From Brevinematales bacterium (lineage in GTDB: Bacteria > Spirochaetota > Brevinematia > Brevinematales > Thermospiraceae), in NCBI GenBank assembly GCA_026417555.1, contig JAOADA010000009.1, forward strand, positions 276 to 53,112: a stretch of DNA of 52,837 bases, written 5' to 3'. Numbering within the stretch: position 1 is the first letter of the stretch; every line of letters starts with the position of its first letter. The translations under genes were made by a program, and so were the position numbers. This document shows, piece after piece, positions 1-7,939 of the stretch. The notes under the pieces are model-generated. The model made no database searches. It was not told the origin of the DNA and worked only from the letters and a program-made list of their open reading frames with translations.

Positions 1-1269
1 CTTGTATTTAGTGTACCCCATTTGAAAAACAAAGACTTATTATTCTTGCATCGTTCTTTTTTACATTTTAGTGAGAAAAAAAAGTGGTCTAATATTAATA
101 TTATATGGCTAATAATATGTTTATTTTGGATTTTTCCCGTTGTTTATGGGCTTCTTTTTCCTATTCCTGGGTGGGATTCTTTAGCTGTATATGACTTTTA
201 TGGGCGAGTTTTTGCTCAAGAAGGCAATATGTTTTCTACTCTTCGTTATGGTTATTTTGGAATGTACCCCTTCTACATTCATCTCTCTCATATGTGGCTC
301 TATCTCTCTGGCTTTTCTACCCCTCTTTTTTGGCATGCCCTTTTGTATATAAGCTTTGTGTGGGTGGGTATAGGGTGGGTCTTACGTCAAAAGTATCCAC
401 CCTGGATGGTATGGATCACTGGGGCTGTGCTCACAGGCATAGGAAGTTTTTATGGGCATAGTATGCTGGGATACAATAATTTGGATGCCTCTGGGTTTTT
501 GGCATTGGCTTTTCTCTATGGCTACGAGTGGATTCGGACAAAGGAATATCCGTATCTTCTTCTTTCTTCAATTTTGGGTGGAGGGTATCTCTGGTGTCGA
601 AATGGCGAACCCTGGTGGCTTTCGCTTCTTCTTTTCTACGCGATTTCCCTTGTGATTGTGAAGGAGATGAAGTGGTGGAAAAAGGGTGTTTTGTTTGTCG
701 TTTGTGTGATTTTTCTTCTTACCACAAAAGTAGTATGGGAATATTCTCTTCAACACTGGGAAACACTTTTGCAGAGACAACAGGCGTCTGTGGCACTTTC
801 TGAGAATAAAGAAAACCTCCCCACGAAAAGAGAGGAAAAGGCTATAGCTAAAGAGGAATTCTCTCTCTCTACGTATGGGGAACAGGTAGTCAAGATTGTT
901 GGGTCTGTTTTTACTCCTTTAAAATATATAACGTTGGAAAGGGTGACGCGCTATCTTCCGCTTACTATCGATATGTTTTGGAGAGCTATTGTAAAACCAA
1001 GGCTTGCCTATTGGTGGATAGTTCTCTTGCTTATGATCCTTTTCCTTTCAGATGGAGAACTCAGGAAAAGACGAGAACTCTGGACATGGCCGTTTTTCTT
1101 CTGGGTGAACGTGGCCATGATTTTTGTAGGGACCTATGTTTTTATTCAAACCTTTCCAGACTGGAATATCCCTGGTTCAGCTGAGAGAATGAGTATGTTT
1201 CTTGAGCCGCTAGTGGTATTTTGGAGTCTTCCTGTCATTACTCTATGTTTAGAGGGGAGGAAAGCGTGA
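1..1269 (+). CDS. GT-C-like polytopic membrane protein, probably cut at its 5' end
   Basis: This is a hydrophobic protein with about nine or ten likely membrane segments, a short basic N-terminal tail and a charged loop near residues 255-285. The motif GWDSLAVYDFYGR sits in the first external loop, where GT-C glycosyltransferases carry their catalytic acidic residue. RNGEPWW further on also resembles that fold. I infer a polyprenol-phosphate-sugar-dependent glycosyltransferase of the inner membrane. The frame is open to the window edge. The first possible internal start, TTG at 22, has no ribosome-binding site, so the gene probably begins upstream. It overlaps the next gene by GTGA and lies in a polysaccharide locus, which supports the role. 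The exact family is uncertain. Confidence 0.6.
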   Translation, partial: LVFSVPHLKNKDLLFLHRSFLHFSEKKKWSNINIIWLIICLFWIFPVVYGLLFPIPGWDSLAVYDFYGRVFAQEGNMFSTLRYGYFGMYPFYIHLSHMWLYLSGFSTPLFWHALLYISFVWVGIGWVLRQKYPPWMVWITGAVLTGIGSFYGHSMLGYNNLDASGFLALAFLYGYEWIRTKEYPYLLLSSILGGGYLWCRNGEPWWLSLLLFYAISLVIVKEMKWWKKGVLFVVCVIFLLTTKVVWEYSLQHWETLLQRQQASVALSENKENLPTKREEKAIAKEEFSLSTYGEQVVKIVGSVFTPLKYITLERVTRYLPLTIDMFWRAIVKPRLAYWWIVLLLMILFLSDGELRKRRELWTWPFFFWVNVAMIFVGTYVFIQTFPDWNIPGSAERMSMFLEPLVVFWSLPVITLCLEGRKA

Positions 1270-2312
1270 CAATAAGAGAAATATCTTTTTTGGAATCTGA
1301 AAATGTCAAAAGGAATGTGCCAAGGTTGCTAAAAGAAGAAGATAAGCAATTGTTTGAAAAAGAACTTTTTCGAACATTTTCTGAGGTAAAACTCTATGTT
1401 CTTTCTCACGCATTTTTTCTGGGGAGTGGCTTTGTCGCAAAGGGAATACGGATCTTCTTTGGTTTTTTCTATCCTTATGGTATTATATCTTGGAAAGATT
1501 TCTTTCTGAGAATGGGGGTGGCGATCCTCTCTTTATTTGGAAAAAGAAAAGAAAATTATGAAAATGGTTTGTACATCATTGATTGTTTTAGTGGAAGTTT
1601 TTTTCACTGGTTTGGGGACGTTCTGCAGCGGATGGAGGCTCTAAACAAAACAGAAGGTATACTATTAAAAAATTATGTTGTGTTTTTGCCAGATAAGCCT
1701 TATTTTCGTAGGCTTGCTCCTTTATTGGAAGTATACACTCCTCAGGTAGTTTTTGTAAAAATTTTTGAAAAAATCTTTTGTAAACATCTTCTCATTGTTC
1801 CTCCGGTAGCCCCTACAGGAAATTATAGACCCGTTCTTATGAAAAATATGAGGGAACGCATGCTTATGTTTATAGATTCTCAAAGTGTTGGTAATGAAAA
1901 GAGAAACCAAAACAAAAGAATATATATTAGTAGAAAAAAGGCTCCTAGGCGAAGACTGGTAAATGAAGAAGATATTTTCCCTATTTTGCAGAAATATGGT
2001 TTTGAAATTCTTATTATGGAAGATCTTTCTCTTAAAGAACAAATAGCTGCAGTGCAAGGAGCTGAGGTGCTGATGGGACTTCATGGAGCAGGGCTTACCC
2101 ATATGTTGTGGATGAAAGAAAAGGCCCGTGTGGTGGAATTGAGAGGAGAAAAAGATGATTCTAATAACTGCTTTTTCGCGCTTGCGGAAGCTTTGGCACT
2201 TTCTTATTTTTATTTTTTAGTGAAACCTATACAAAAAGGTCCTACTCAAGAGGTGGACTTTTTTATAGATGCTCAAGCGTTTGAACTCTTTATGAAAAGA
2301 ATGTTTGATTGA
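1266..2312 (+). CDS. GT61-family glycosyltransferase (DUF563-like)
   Basis: The protein has 348 residues. The C-terminal half has the family signature: ISRKKAPRR, a stretch where the position of nucleotide binding is inferred, and then GAEVLMGLHGAGLTHMLWM followed by VVELRG. This is typical of GT61 enzymes that add xylose, GlcNAc or similar sugars. I chose GTG at 1266 because it overlaps the upstream stop as GTGA and is preceded by a strong GAGGGGAGGA at about 1252-1261. An earlier TTG at 1221 would lie deep inside the previous gene. The likely site of action is the cytosolic face of the membrane in surface-glycan assembly. The acceptor and donor cannot be read from the sequence. Confidence 0.8.
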   Translation: MTIREISFLESENVKRNVPRLLKEEDKQLFEKELFRTFSEVKLYVLSHAFFLGSGFVAKGIRIFFGFFYPYGIISWKDFFLRMGVAILSLFGKRKENYENGLYIIDCFSGSFFHWFGDVLQRMEALNKTEGILLKNYVVFLPDKPYFRRLAPLLEVYTPQVVFVKIFEKIFCKHLLIVPPVAPTGNYRPVLMKNMRERMLMFIDSQSVGNEKRNQNKRIYISRKKAPRRRLVNEEDIFPILQKYGFEILIMEDLSLKEQIAAVQGAEVLMGLHGAGLTHMLWMKEKARVVELRGEKDDSNNCFFALAEALALSYFYFLVKPIQKGPTQEVDFFIDAQAFELFMKRMFD

Positions 2313-2337
2313 TTTTTCCCATATCTATCTTTACAAT
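2309..2337 (+). promoter_or_regulatory. Sigma70-like promoter for gmd
   Basis: TTGATT at 2309-2314 and TACAAT at 2332-2337 are separated by 17 bp. The site lies in the 69-bp gap upstream of gmd, and no other promoter is seen between the two genes. Confidence 0.5.
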
Positions 2338-2381
2338 ATATTAAGAAAGGAAACTGAGAGAGAGGATACGGAGGACATGGC

Positions 2382-3467
2382 ATGAAACGAGCGCTTATCA
2401 CGGGTATTACGGGTCAGGATGGGGCATATCTGACAGAGTTTTTGCTTGGCAAGGGGTATGAGGTTCATGGTATAAAAAGAAGGAGTTCGTTGTTTAACAC
2501 TCACCGTATAGATCATCTTTACCAGGATCCCCATGATCCTGAGAAGCGTTTGATTTTGCATTATGGAGATATGACAGATTCTACCAATTTAATTCGTATT
2601 GTGCAGGAAGTACAACCAGATGAGATCTACAACCTTGCGGCTCAATCCCATGTTCAAGTATCTTTTGAAACGCCAGAGTATACAGCCAATGCTGATGCTT
2701 TGGGGACTTTGCGTTTGTTAGAGGCTATCCGTATTTTGAAACTGGAGGACAAAACACGTTTCTATCAAGCATCAACCTCGGAGCTGTATGGAAAGGTTCA
2801 GGCTATTCCACAAAACGAGACAACACCGTTTTATCCCCGTAGTCCCTATGCGGCAGCGAAACTGTATGCTTACTGGATTACGGTGAACTATCGTGAGGCG
2901 TATCACATGTTTGCTTGCAATGGAATTCTTTTTAATCATGAAAGTCCTTTGCGAGGAGAAACCTTTGTTACAAGAAAAATTACTCGGGCGGTGTGTCGTA
3001 TCAAACTGGGGCATCAGAAGAAGCTCTATCTTGGAAATCTCAATGCCAAGAGAGACTGGGGGCATGCCAAAGATTATGTCGAAGGGATGTGGTTGATTCT
3101 TCAACAAAAAACACCAGAGGATTTTGTACTTGCCACAGGGGAAACCCATGAAGTGAGAGAATTTGTAGAACTTGCTTTTGCTGAAGTAGGTATTCCTATA
3201 ACTTGGCAAGGCAAAGGTGTGGAAGAGAAGGGGATCCGTACGGATACGGGTGATGTCGTTGTAGAGGTTGATCCTCGGTATTTTCGTCCTACTGAGGTTG
3301 ATATTCTTCTTGGGGATGCTACCAAAGCTCGTCAGAAGCTTGGGTGGCAACCAAAGCATACCCTCAAAGATTTGGTCAAAGATATGATTGCCCATGATAT
3401 GGAAGAAGCAAAGCGAGATCACTTCTTGAAAACAGAGGGATTCAAGACGTATCGGTTTTCGGAGTAG
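2382..3467 (+). CDS. gmd: GDP-mannose 4,6-dehydratase
   Basis: The enzyme converts GDP-D-mannose to GDP-4-keto-6-deoxy-D-mannose in the cytosol, the first step to GDP-L-fucose and related sugars. At 361 residues it has the usual length. The N-terminal NADP-binding motif GITGQDG and the RRSS loop (KRRSSLFNT) are intact, as is STSELYG. The catalytic SPYAAAK tyrosine and lysine are near residues 155-160. The C-terminal [11 protein letters not shown] segment is typical of Gmd. A GGAGG at 2371-2375 precedes the ATG. The next gene, GDP-fucose synthase, starts 3 bp downstream, so the pair form a short pathway within the polysaccharide operon. Confidence 0.97.
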   Translation: MKRALITGITGQDGAYLTEFLLGKGYEVHGIKRRSSLFNTHRIDHLYQDPHDPEKRLILHYGDMTDSTNLIRIVQEVQPDEIYNLAAQSHVQVSFETPEYTANADALGTLRLLEAIRILKLEDKTRFYQASTSELYGKVQAIPQNETTPFYPRSPYAAAKLYAYWITVNYREAYHMFACNGILFNHESPLRGETFVTRKITRAVCRIKLGHQKKLYLGNLNAKRDWGHAKDYVEGMWLILQQKTPEDFVLATGETHEVREFVELAFAEVGIPITWQGKGVEEKGIRTDTGDVVVEVDPRYFRPTEVDILLGDATKARQKLGWQPKHTLKDLVKDMIAHDMEEAKRDHFLKTEGFKTYRFSE

Positions 3468-3470
3468 GGG

Positions 3471-4424
3471 ATGGAAAAAGAGGCAAAAATCTATGTAGCG
3501 GGGCATCGTGGGCTTGTAGGGAGTGCTATTCTTCGTGCCCTTCAGAGGCAAGGCTATACCAATATTGTGGTGAAGACCCATCACGAGCTTGATCTTACTC
3601 GTCAGGCTGATGTAGAGGCTTTTTTTGCTTCGGAAAGGCCTGAATATGTGTTTCTTTCTGCGGCCAAGGTAGGGGGTATTCTGGCAAATGCGACGTATCC
3701 GGCTGATTTTATTTATCAGAATCTTGCTATTGCCACTCATACCATTCATGCTGCCTATCGGTATGGAGTGAAAAAACTCTTGTTTTTGGGGAGTTCGTGT
3801 ATTTATCCTAAACTCTGTCCACAACCTATAAAAGAGGAGTACCTGCTTACTGGGGCTCTTGAAACAACCAATGAGGCATACGCTATAGCCAAGATTGCTG
3901 GTCTGGAGATGGCAAGGTTTTATCGGCAGCAATATGGATGTGATTTTATTTCAGCCATGCCGACGAATCTCTATGGTCCCCAGGACAATTTTCATCTCCA
4001 AAACTCCCATGTTATTCCGGCCCTTCTTCGCAAGTTCTATGAGGCAAAGAAAAATACCTCTCCCTCAGTAACGGTCTGGGGGACAGGGTCTCCACGGCGG
4101 GAATTTCTCTATATTGATGACCTTGCTGATGCCCTTGTGTTTCTTATGAACCATTATAGTGATGGGCTACATGTGAATGTTGGTGTGGGTGAAGATGTGA
4201 GTATTCGAGAATTGGTAGAGATCATTCGTCGTATAAGTGGCTTTGAGGGTGAGGTGGTGTATGATACCTCAAAACCGGATGGAACACCTCGCAAGTTATT
4301 GGATGTTTCCCGTCTTTTTTCGTTAGGGTGGCGTCCAAAGGTTTCTTTGGAGGAAGGGCTTCGCTTGACCTATCAATGGATGAGAGATCATTATGAAGAA
4401 ATTGTTGCCAAGGAAAAATCATGA
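3471..4424 (+). CDS. fcl: GDP-L-fucose synthase (3,5-epimerase/4-reductase)
   Basis: This short-chain dehydrogenase of 317 residues is the expected partner of Gmd. It epimerises and reduces GDP-4-keto-6-deoxymannose to GDP-L-fucose. [10 protein letters not shown] near the N-terminus binds [14 protein letters not shown] supplies the conserved Ser-Cys region, and the catalytic YAIAK is at about residue 140. The [11 protein letters not shown] block is characteristic of the family. The gene begins 3 bp after gmd and its stop overlaps the next start as ATGA. A homologous 4-reductase making another GDP-6-deoxyhexose cannot be fully excluded. Confidence 0.95.
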   Translation: MEKEAKIYVAGHRGLVGSAILRALQRQGYTNIVVKTHHELDLTRQADVEAFFASERPEYVFLSAAKVGGILANATYPADFIYQNLAIATHTIHAAYRYGVKKLLFLGSSCIYPKLCPQPIKEEYLLTGALETTNEAYAIAKIAGLEMARFYRQQYGCDFISAMPTNLYGPQDNFHLQNSHVIPALLRKFYEAKKNTSPSVTVWGTGSPRREFLYIDDLADALVFLMNHYSDGLHVNVGVGEDVSIRELVEIIRRISGFEGEVVYDTSKPDGTPRKLLDVSRLFSLGWRPKVSLEEGLRLTYQWMRDHYEEIVAKEKS

Positions 4425-5125
4425 AGGTTCTGGTGATTGTTCCAGCATATAATGAAGAAGAAGCGATTGCGAGGGTTATTGATGATCTCCGTTCTCATGT
4501 GCCAGATTTTGATATTCTTGTGGTGAGTGATGGGTCTCGTGACAGGACTGCTTCGATTGCAAGAAAAAAGGGGGTATCCGTTGTAGAACTTCCTACCAAC
4601 CTTGGGATAGGGGGAGCGGTGCAGACAGGCCTTAAATATGCCTATCGCTATGGATATGATGTGGCAGTTCAGTTTGATGGAGATGGACAACATGTGGCTT
4701 CGGAGATCACAAAACTTCTTGATCCTCTGAAGGAAGGGAGGGCGGATGCTGTGATTGGTTCTCGGTTTCTGCCAGGGCAGAAATCCTCGTTCCAATCTAC
4801 CATAGGAAGACGAATAGGAATATGGTTTTTTGAGATACTGAATTCACTTCTCATCCGACAACGGATTACCGATAACACTTCTGGATTTCGGGCGTACAAT
4901 AAAGAAGTGATTGATTTTATGGTGTATAATTATCCTACGGATTATCCTGAGCCAGAAGCGGTGATTCTTCTAGGAAGAAACCGTTTTCGTATAGTTGAGG
5001 TTCCTACAGAGATGCGCGAGCGAGTGGGGGGAAAATCTTCTATCTTTGGATGGCGCTCTGCATACTATATGATTAAAGTGACACTTGCCATTGTGATGAC
5101 TGCACTTCGGTACCGTTTGCGTTAG
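4421..5125 (+). CDS. GT2 glycosyltransferase, DPM1/polyprenyl-phosphate type
   Basis: A GT-A fold family 2 transferase of 234 residues. [10 protein letters not shown] opens the nucleotide-binding domain, DGSRD follows, and the metal-binding FDGDGQHV is near residue 85. It resembles dolichyl or undecaprenyl-phosphate sugar synthases that load a lipid carrier. The C-terminus has only one weak hydrophobic stretch, so membrane association would be peripheral. ATGA overlap with fcl and a 9-bp gap to the DUF2304 gene place it firmly in the operon. GT2 and DUF2304 genes are often paired in polysaccharide clusters, which suggests that the small membrane protein is its partner. Confidence 0.85.
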   Translation: MKVLVIVPAYNEEEAIARVIDDLRSHVPDFDILVVSDGSRDRTASIARKKGVSVVELPTNLGIGGAVQTGLKYAYRYGYDVAVQFDGDGQHVASEITKLLDPLKEGRADAVIGSRFLPGQKSSFQSTIGRRIGIWFFEILNSLLIRQRITDNTSGFRAYNKEVIDFMVYNYPTDYPEPEAVILLGRNRFRIVEVPTEMRERVGGKSSIFGWRSAYYMIKVTLAIVMTALRYRLR

Positions 5126-5134
5126 GAGAAAAAA

Positions 5135-5497
5135 ATGGATAAGGTTCAGATGGTTGCTATTGTGGGGAGTCTGTGTTATCTCGGGCTTATTTTTCCCCTG
5201 GTTTTCAAAAGGCGGATCCATGAGGAGTACGCTATTCTCTGGCTTTTTTTTGGGGGGGTTCTCCTGGTGTTCTCTCTCTGGAGAGATGGGCTAGAATATC
5301 TGGCGGCTTTGGTAGGGGTACATTACCCCCCGGTGGCTCTTCTTCTCATCCTTATAGGGGCTCTTCTTTTGATTCTGGTGCAGTTTTCTGTGGTCATTTC
5401 CCGACTCTCAAAAAGGATTATTGAGCTCACGCAGGAAATTGGGTTGGTGAAATATGAAATTGAGAGGTTGCAAAAGGAGAAGGAGAAAAAGAAGTGA
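5135..5497 (+). CDS. DUF2304-family small membrane protein
   Basis: A 120-residue protein with three predicted membrane helices (about residues 5-22, 33-50 and 62-88), followed by a charged helix rich in Lys and Glu that is probably a coiled coil. This architecture and the IHEEYAILWLFFG segment match DUF2304 proteins found beside GT2 glycosyltransferases in cell-surface polysaccharide loci. The function is not established. I infer a membrane anchor or regulator for the preceding transferase. A ribosome-binding AGGAG precedes the ATG. The stop overlaps the next start as GTGA. Confidence 0.75.
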   Translation: MDKVQMVAIVGSLCYLGLIFPLVFKRRIHEEYAILWLFFGGVLLVFSLWRDGLEYLAALVGVHYPPVALLLILIGALLLILVQFSVVISRLSKRIIELTQEIGLVKYEIERLQKEKEKKK

Positions 5498-6255
5498 AAT
5501 TCTCAATTATTATTCCCTCTTACAATCAGGGGCATTTTATTAGGCAAACGGTGGAGAGTGTTCTTGCCCAGGAAGGGGTTGAAAAAGAGATCTTTGTTAT
5601 TGATGGTGGCTCTACGGATGGAACAGTAGATATTCTGCGTTCGTATGGGGAAAAAATTCAGTGGGTTTCTGAGAAAGATAGGGGACAAACAGAGGCTATT
5701 AATAAGGGACTCCGGAAAGCCACAGGGGATATTGTGGCCTATCTCAATTCAGATGATTATTATCTTCCTGGGGCTTTGTCGAAAGTCAAAGAAGTGTTTC
5801 TCTCTCGTCCACGAACAATGTGGGTGACTGGTGATGGGATCATTGTTGATGCCAACGGAAAGAGAATTCAAAAGTCTATTTCTCTTTATAAGACATTCTG
5901 GCGGACAGTGGGATTTCCCTGGTCTTTGTATGTGATGAATTGTATTATTCAACCAAGTACGTTCTGGAAAAGGGAAGTTTTAGAGAGGGTGGGTTTTTTT
6001 GATGAGAACAAACACTACACCATGGATTATGATTACTGGCTTCGTTTGTTGAAAAAGGGATACAAGCCAGTAGTTCTTCAGGAGAAGCTCTCTGCTTTCC
6101 GTATTCATGGGGAATCAAAAGGAGGGGCTCGTTTTGAAGCCCAATTTGCTGAGGATTATGATACGCTTTGCCAGTACTGTTCGTCACGATGGTTTCGATT
6201 GCTTCATAGGATGCATAATCAGCTCATTGTGGGAGTGTATAGAGTACTCAAGTAG
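5494..6255 (+). CDS. GT2 glycosyltransferase
   Basis: A 253-residue GT-A enzyme. IIPSYNQGHFIRQTVES and DGGSTDGT form the donor-binding N-terminus. The DxD-like motif is YLNSDDYY at about residue 88. MDYDYWLRLLKKGY carries the likely catalytic acidic residues. The downstream HGESKGG segment is common in transferases of this type. The GTG start overlaps the previous stop and follows an AAGGAGAAGGAG tract. It is probably cytosolic or membrane-associated and adds one sugar of the repeat unit. The specificity is unknown. Confidence 0.88.
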   Translation: MKFSIIIPSYNQGHFIRQTVESVLAQEGVEKEIFVIDGGSTDGTVDILRSYGEKIQWVSEKDRGQTEAINKGLRKATGDIVAYLNSDDYYLPGALSKVKEVFLSRPRTMWVTGDGIIVDANGKRIQKSISLYKTFWRTVGFPWSLYVMNCIIQPSTFWKREVLERVGFFDENKHYTMDYDYWLRLLKKGYKPVVLQEKLSAFRIHGESKGGARFEAQFAEDYDTLCQYCSSRWFRLLHRMHNQLIVGVYRVLK

Positions 6256-6270
6256 GTTTTTTTATGTTTC

Positions 6271-6297
6271 TTGTTTTATATATGCTTATTTTATAAT
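6271..6297 (+). promoter_or_regulatory. Possible promoter upstream of GT4 gene
   Basis: TTGTTT at 6271-6276 and a perfect TATAAT at 6292-6297 lie in the only real gap of this part of the operon. The 15-bp spacer is short, so the call rests mainly on the -10 element. Confidence 0.35.
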
Positions 6298-6317
6298 TTT
6301 CCAAAAAGAGGGTGAGG

Positions 6318-7475
6318 ATGGATCTTTCTTCTCTCAAAAAAGCCCTGGTGCATGATTGGTTTTCTGTCTATGCGGGTGCGGAGAAGTGTGTCGAGAGTAT
6401 AACCAATATCTGGGGTGATCTGGATATCTATAGTCTGATTGATTTTCTGGGTGAGAGGGAGAGACACGTTATTCTCAAAGGAAAATATGCAAAAACGTCT
6501 TTTATCCAAAAACTTCCCTTTGCCAAAAAGAAGTATCGAGGATATCTTGTGTTTTTCCCCCTGGCGATTGAACAGTTTGATCTGAGGGAGTATGACCTGG
6601 TTCTCTCTTCGTCGCATGCCGTGGCCAAGGGGGTACTTACTCACGCAGACCAACTCCACATCAGTTATGTCCATACTCCTGTTCGGTATGCCTGGGATCT
6701 CTCTCACCAGTATTTGAGGGAAAGTGGGCTTGAGAGGGGGGTGAAGGGGGCTTTGGCTAGACTTATTCTCCACTATATTCGTCTCTGGGATGTGGCCACG
6801 GTGCCGCGGGTGGATAGGTGGGTGGCAAACTCGTCCTATATTGCTCGACGTATCCAGAGAGTGTATGGAGTGAAGGCTGATGTGATTTATCCCCCTGTGG
6901 ATGTGGAGAAGTTTACGCTTCGAGAGACCAAGGAGGATTTTTATCTCACGGCATCTCGTATGGTTCCCTACAAGAAGATAGACCTGATTGTGGAAACTTT
7001 TTCTCGTCTTGGAAAGAGGCTTGTGGTTGTTGGGACAGGGCCTGATGAAAAAAAGATCAAGGCTCTTGCGGCCAAAAATGTGGAGCTTCTTGGTTACCAG
7101 CCGGATGAGGTTCTTGTTGATCTTATGCAACGAGCGAAGGCTTTTGTATTTGCTGCGGAAGAGGATTTTGGGATTGTACCTGTGGAGGCTCAGGCGTGTG
7201 GTACTCCAGTGATTTGTCTTGGGAGGGGAGGAACACAGGAAACAGTGAAGGATGGCATAACGGGAGTACATTTTGGTCTTCAAACAGTGGAGGCTTTGGA
7301 GAATGCCGTGAAACACTTCGAGCGGTCTCAGGAGAGGTTTGATCCGAGGGTTATCCGGGAACATGCCCTTCGGTTTAGTCGAGAGCGTTTTGAGAGGGAG
7401 TTTCGGGAATATGTAGAAAAAGCGTATAGGGAATTTCAAGAGAAAAGGGGAAAAAAATGGGATGGTACAAGATAG
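6318..7475 (+). CDS. GT4-family glycosyltransferase
   Basis: A GT-B enzyme of 385 residues. HDWFSVYAGAEKCVE near the start is the acceptor-side glycine loop, and SYVHTPVRYAWD is typical of WbaZ/mannosyltransferase-like GT4 proteins. The C-terminal domain holds SRMVPYKKIDLIVE and the E-x7-E donor motif in EEDFGIVPVEAQACGTPVI. I chose ATG 6318 because a GAGG lies 6 bp upstream; a GTG at 6312 is less well placed. The 3' end overlaps the next gene by 19 bp. I infer transfer of mannose or a related GDP-sugar, which fits gmd and fcl nearby, but this is unproven. Confidence 0.9.
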   Translation: MDLSSLKKALVHDWFSVYAGAEKCVESITNIWGDLDIYSLIDFLGERERHVILKGKYAKTSFIQKLPFAKKKYRGYLVFFPLAIEQFDLREYDLVLSSSHAVAKGVLTHADQLHISYVHTPVRYAWDLSHQYLRESGLERGVKGALARLILHYIRLWDVATVPRVDRWVANSSYIARRIQRVYGVKADVIYPPVDVEKFTLRETKEDFYLTASRMVPYKKIDLIVETFSRLGKRLVVVGTGPDEKKIKALAAKNVELLGYQPDEVLVDLMQRAKAFVFAAEEDFGIVPVEAQACGTPVICLGRGGTQETVKDGITGVHFGLQTVEALENAVKHFERSQERFDPRVIREHALRFSRERFEREFREYVEKAYREFQEKRGKKWDGTR

Positions 7476-7939
7476 AGGGGCGTATAACAGCAAGAGATGT
7501 TTTGATCGTGGTGGGTCTTTGGGGGCTATTCTTTGGGGCACTGTGGATGATGGTGGCAATCTCTGGGGTAGCCTATCGCTTGTGTGAGGTTCGGTATGTG
7601 ATAAAGGGCGATATAGTGATCTATGAGCGAGAGGAGGAGTTTACGGAAGAGGCGCTCTCTCGACGACTTCAGAGAGACTTTGAGAGAACTCTGATTTTTA
7701 CTCTTCGAAATCACACCAATGTGGCGATTCTTTTCCCCGAGAAGATATTGTCTCAAGAAGACGTAGAGCATCTTGACACCTATCTTCGGACAAATTTTTC
7801 TCATGTCACATGGATAGGTCCACAGGTGCGTAAGGTTCCCCAACTTGAGCCAAGAAGGCGGTTTTTGGTAATGGCTATGCTTTCCTTTTCGATGGCACTT
7901 GGGGTGATTGTTGCCTTGAAACTTCGGAGGGAATCGTGA
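7457..7939 (+). CDS. Small two-helix membrane protein, possibly Wzz-like
   Basis: A 160-residue protein with one membrane helix near residues 12-36 and another near 133-153. About 95 residues between them would be extracytoplasmic. That layout resembles chain-length determinant (Wzz) proteins, though the middle domain is shorter and I see no clear Wzz signature. It lies between a glycosyltransferase and the O-antigen ligase/polymerase-like gene, overlapping both (19 bp and GTGA), which fits a role in controlling polymer length. The assignment is inference from topology and context only. Confidence 0.6.
   Translation: MGWYKIEGRITARDVLIVVGLWGLFFGALWMMVAISGVAYRLCEVRYVIKGDIVIYEREEEFTEEALSRRLQRDFERTLIFTLRNHTNVAILFPEKILSQEDVEHLDTYLRTNFSHVTWIGPQVRKVPQLEPRRRFLVMAMLSFSMALGVIVALKLRRES

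Noticed and set aside
2772-3932. A long minus-strand open frame (386 codons) opposite gmd and fcl
   Set aside because: The plus-strand genes are unmistakable and complete. The antisense frame has no recognisable motif and crosses two genes, as expected from codon bias.
6291-7559. A long minus-strand open frame (422 codons) opposite the GT4 gene
   Set aside because: It mirrors a clear GT4 enzyme, is rich in Pro, His and Lys without domain features, and has no ribosome-binding site.
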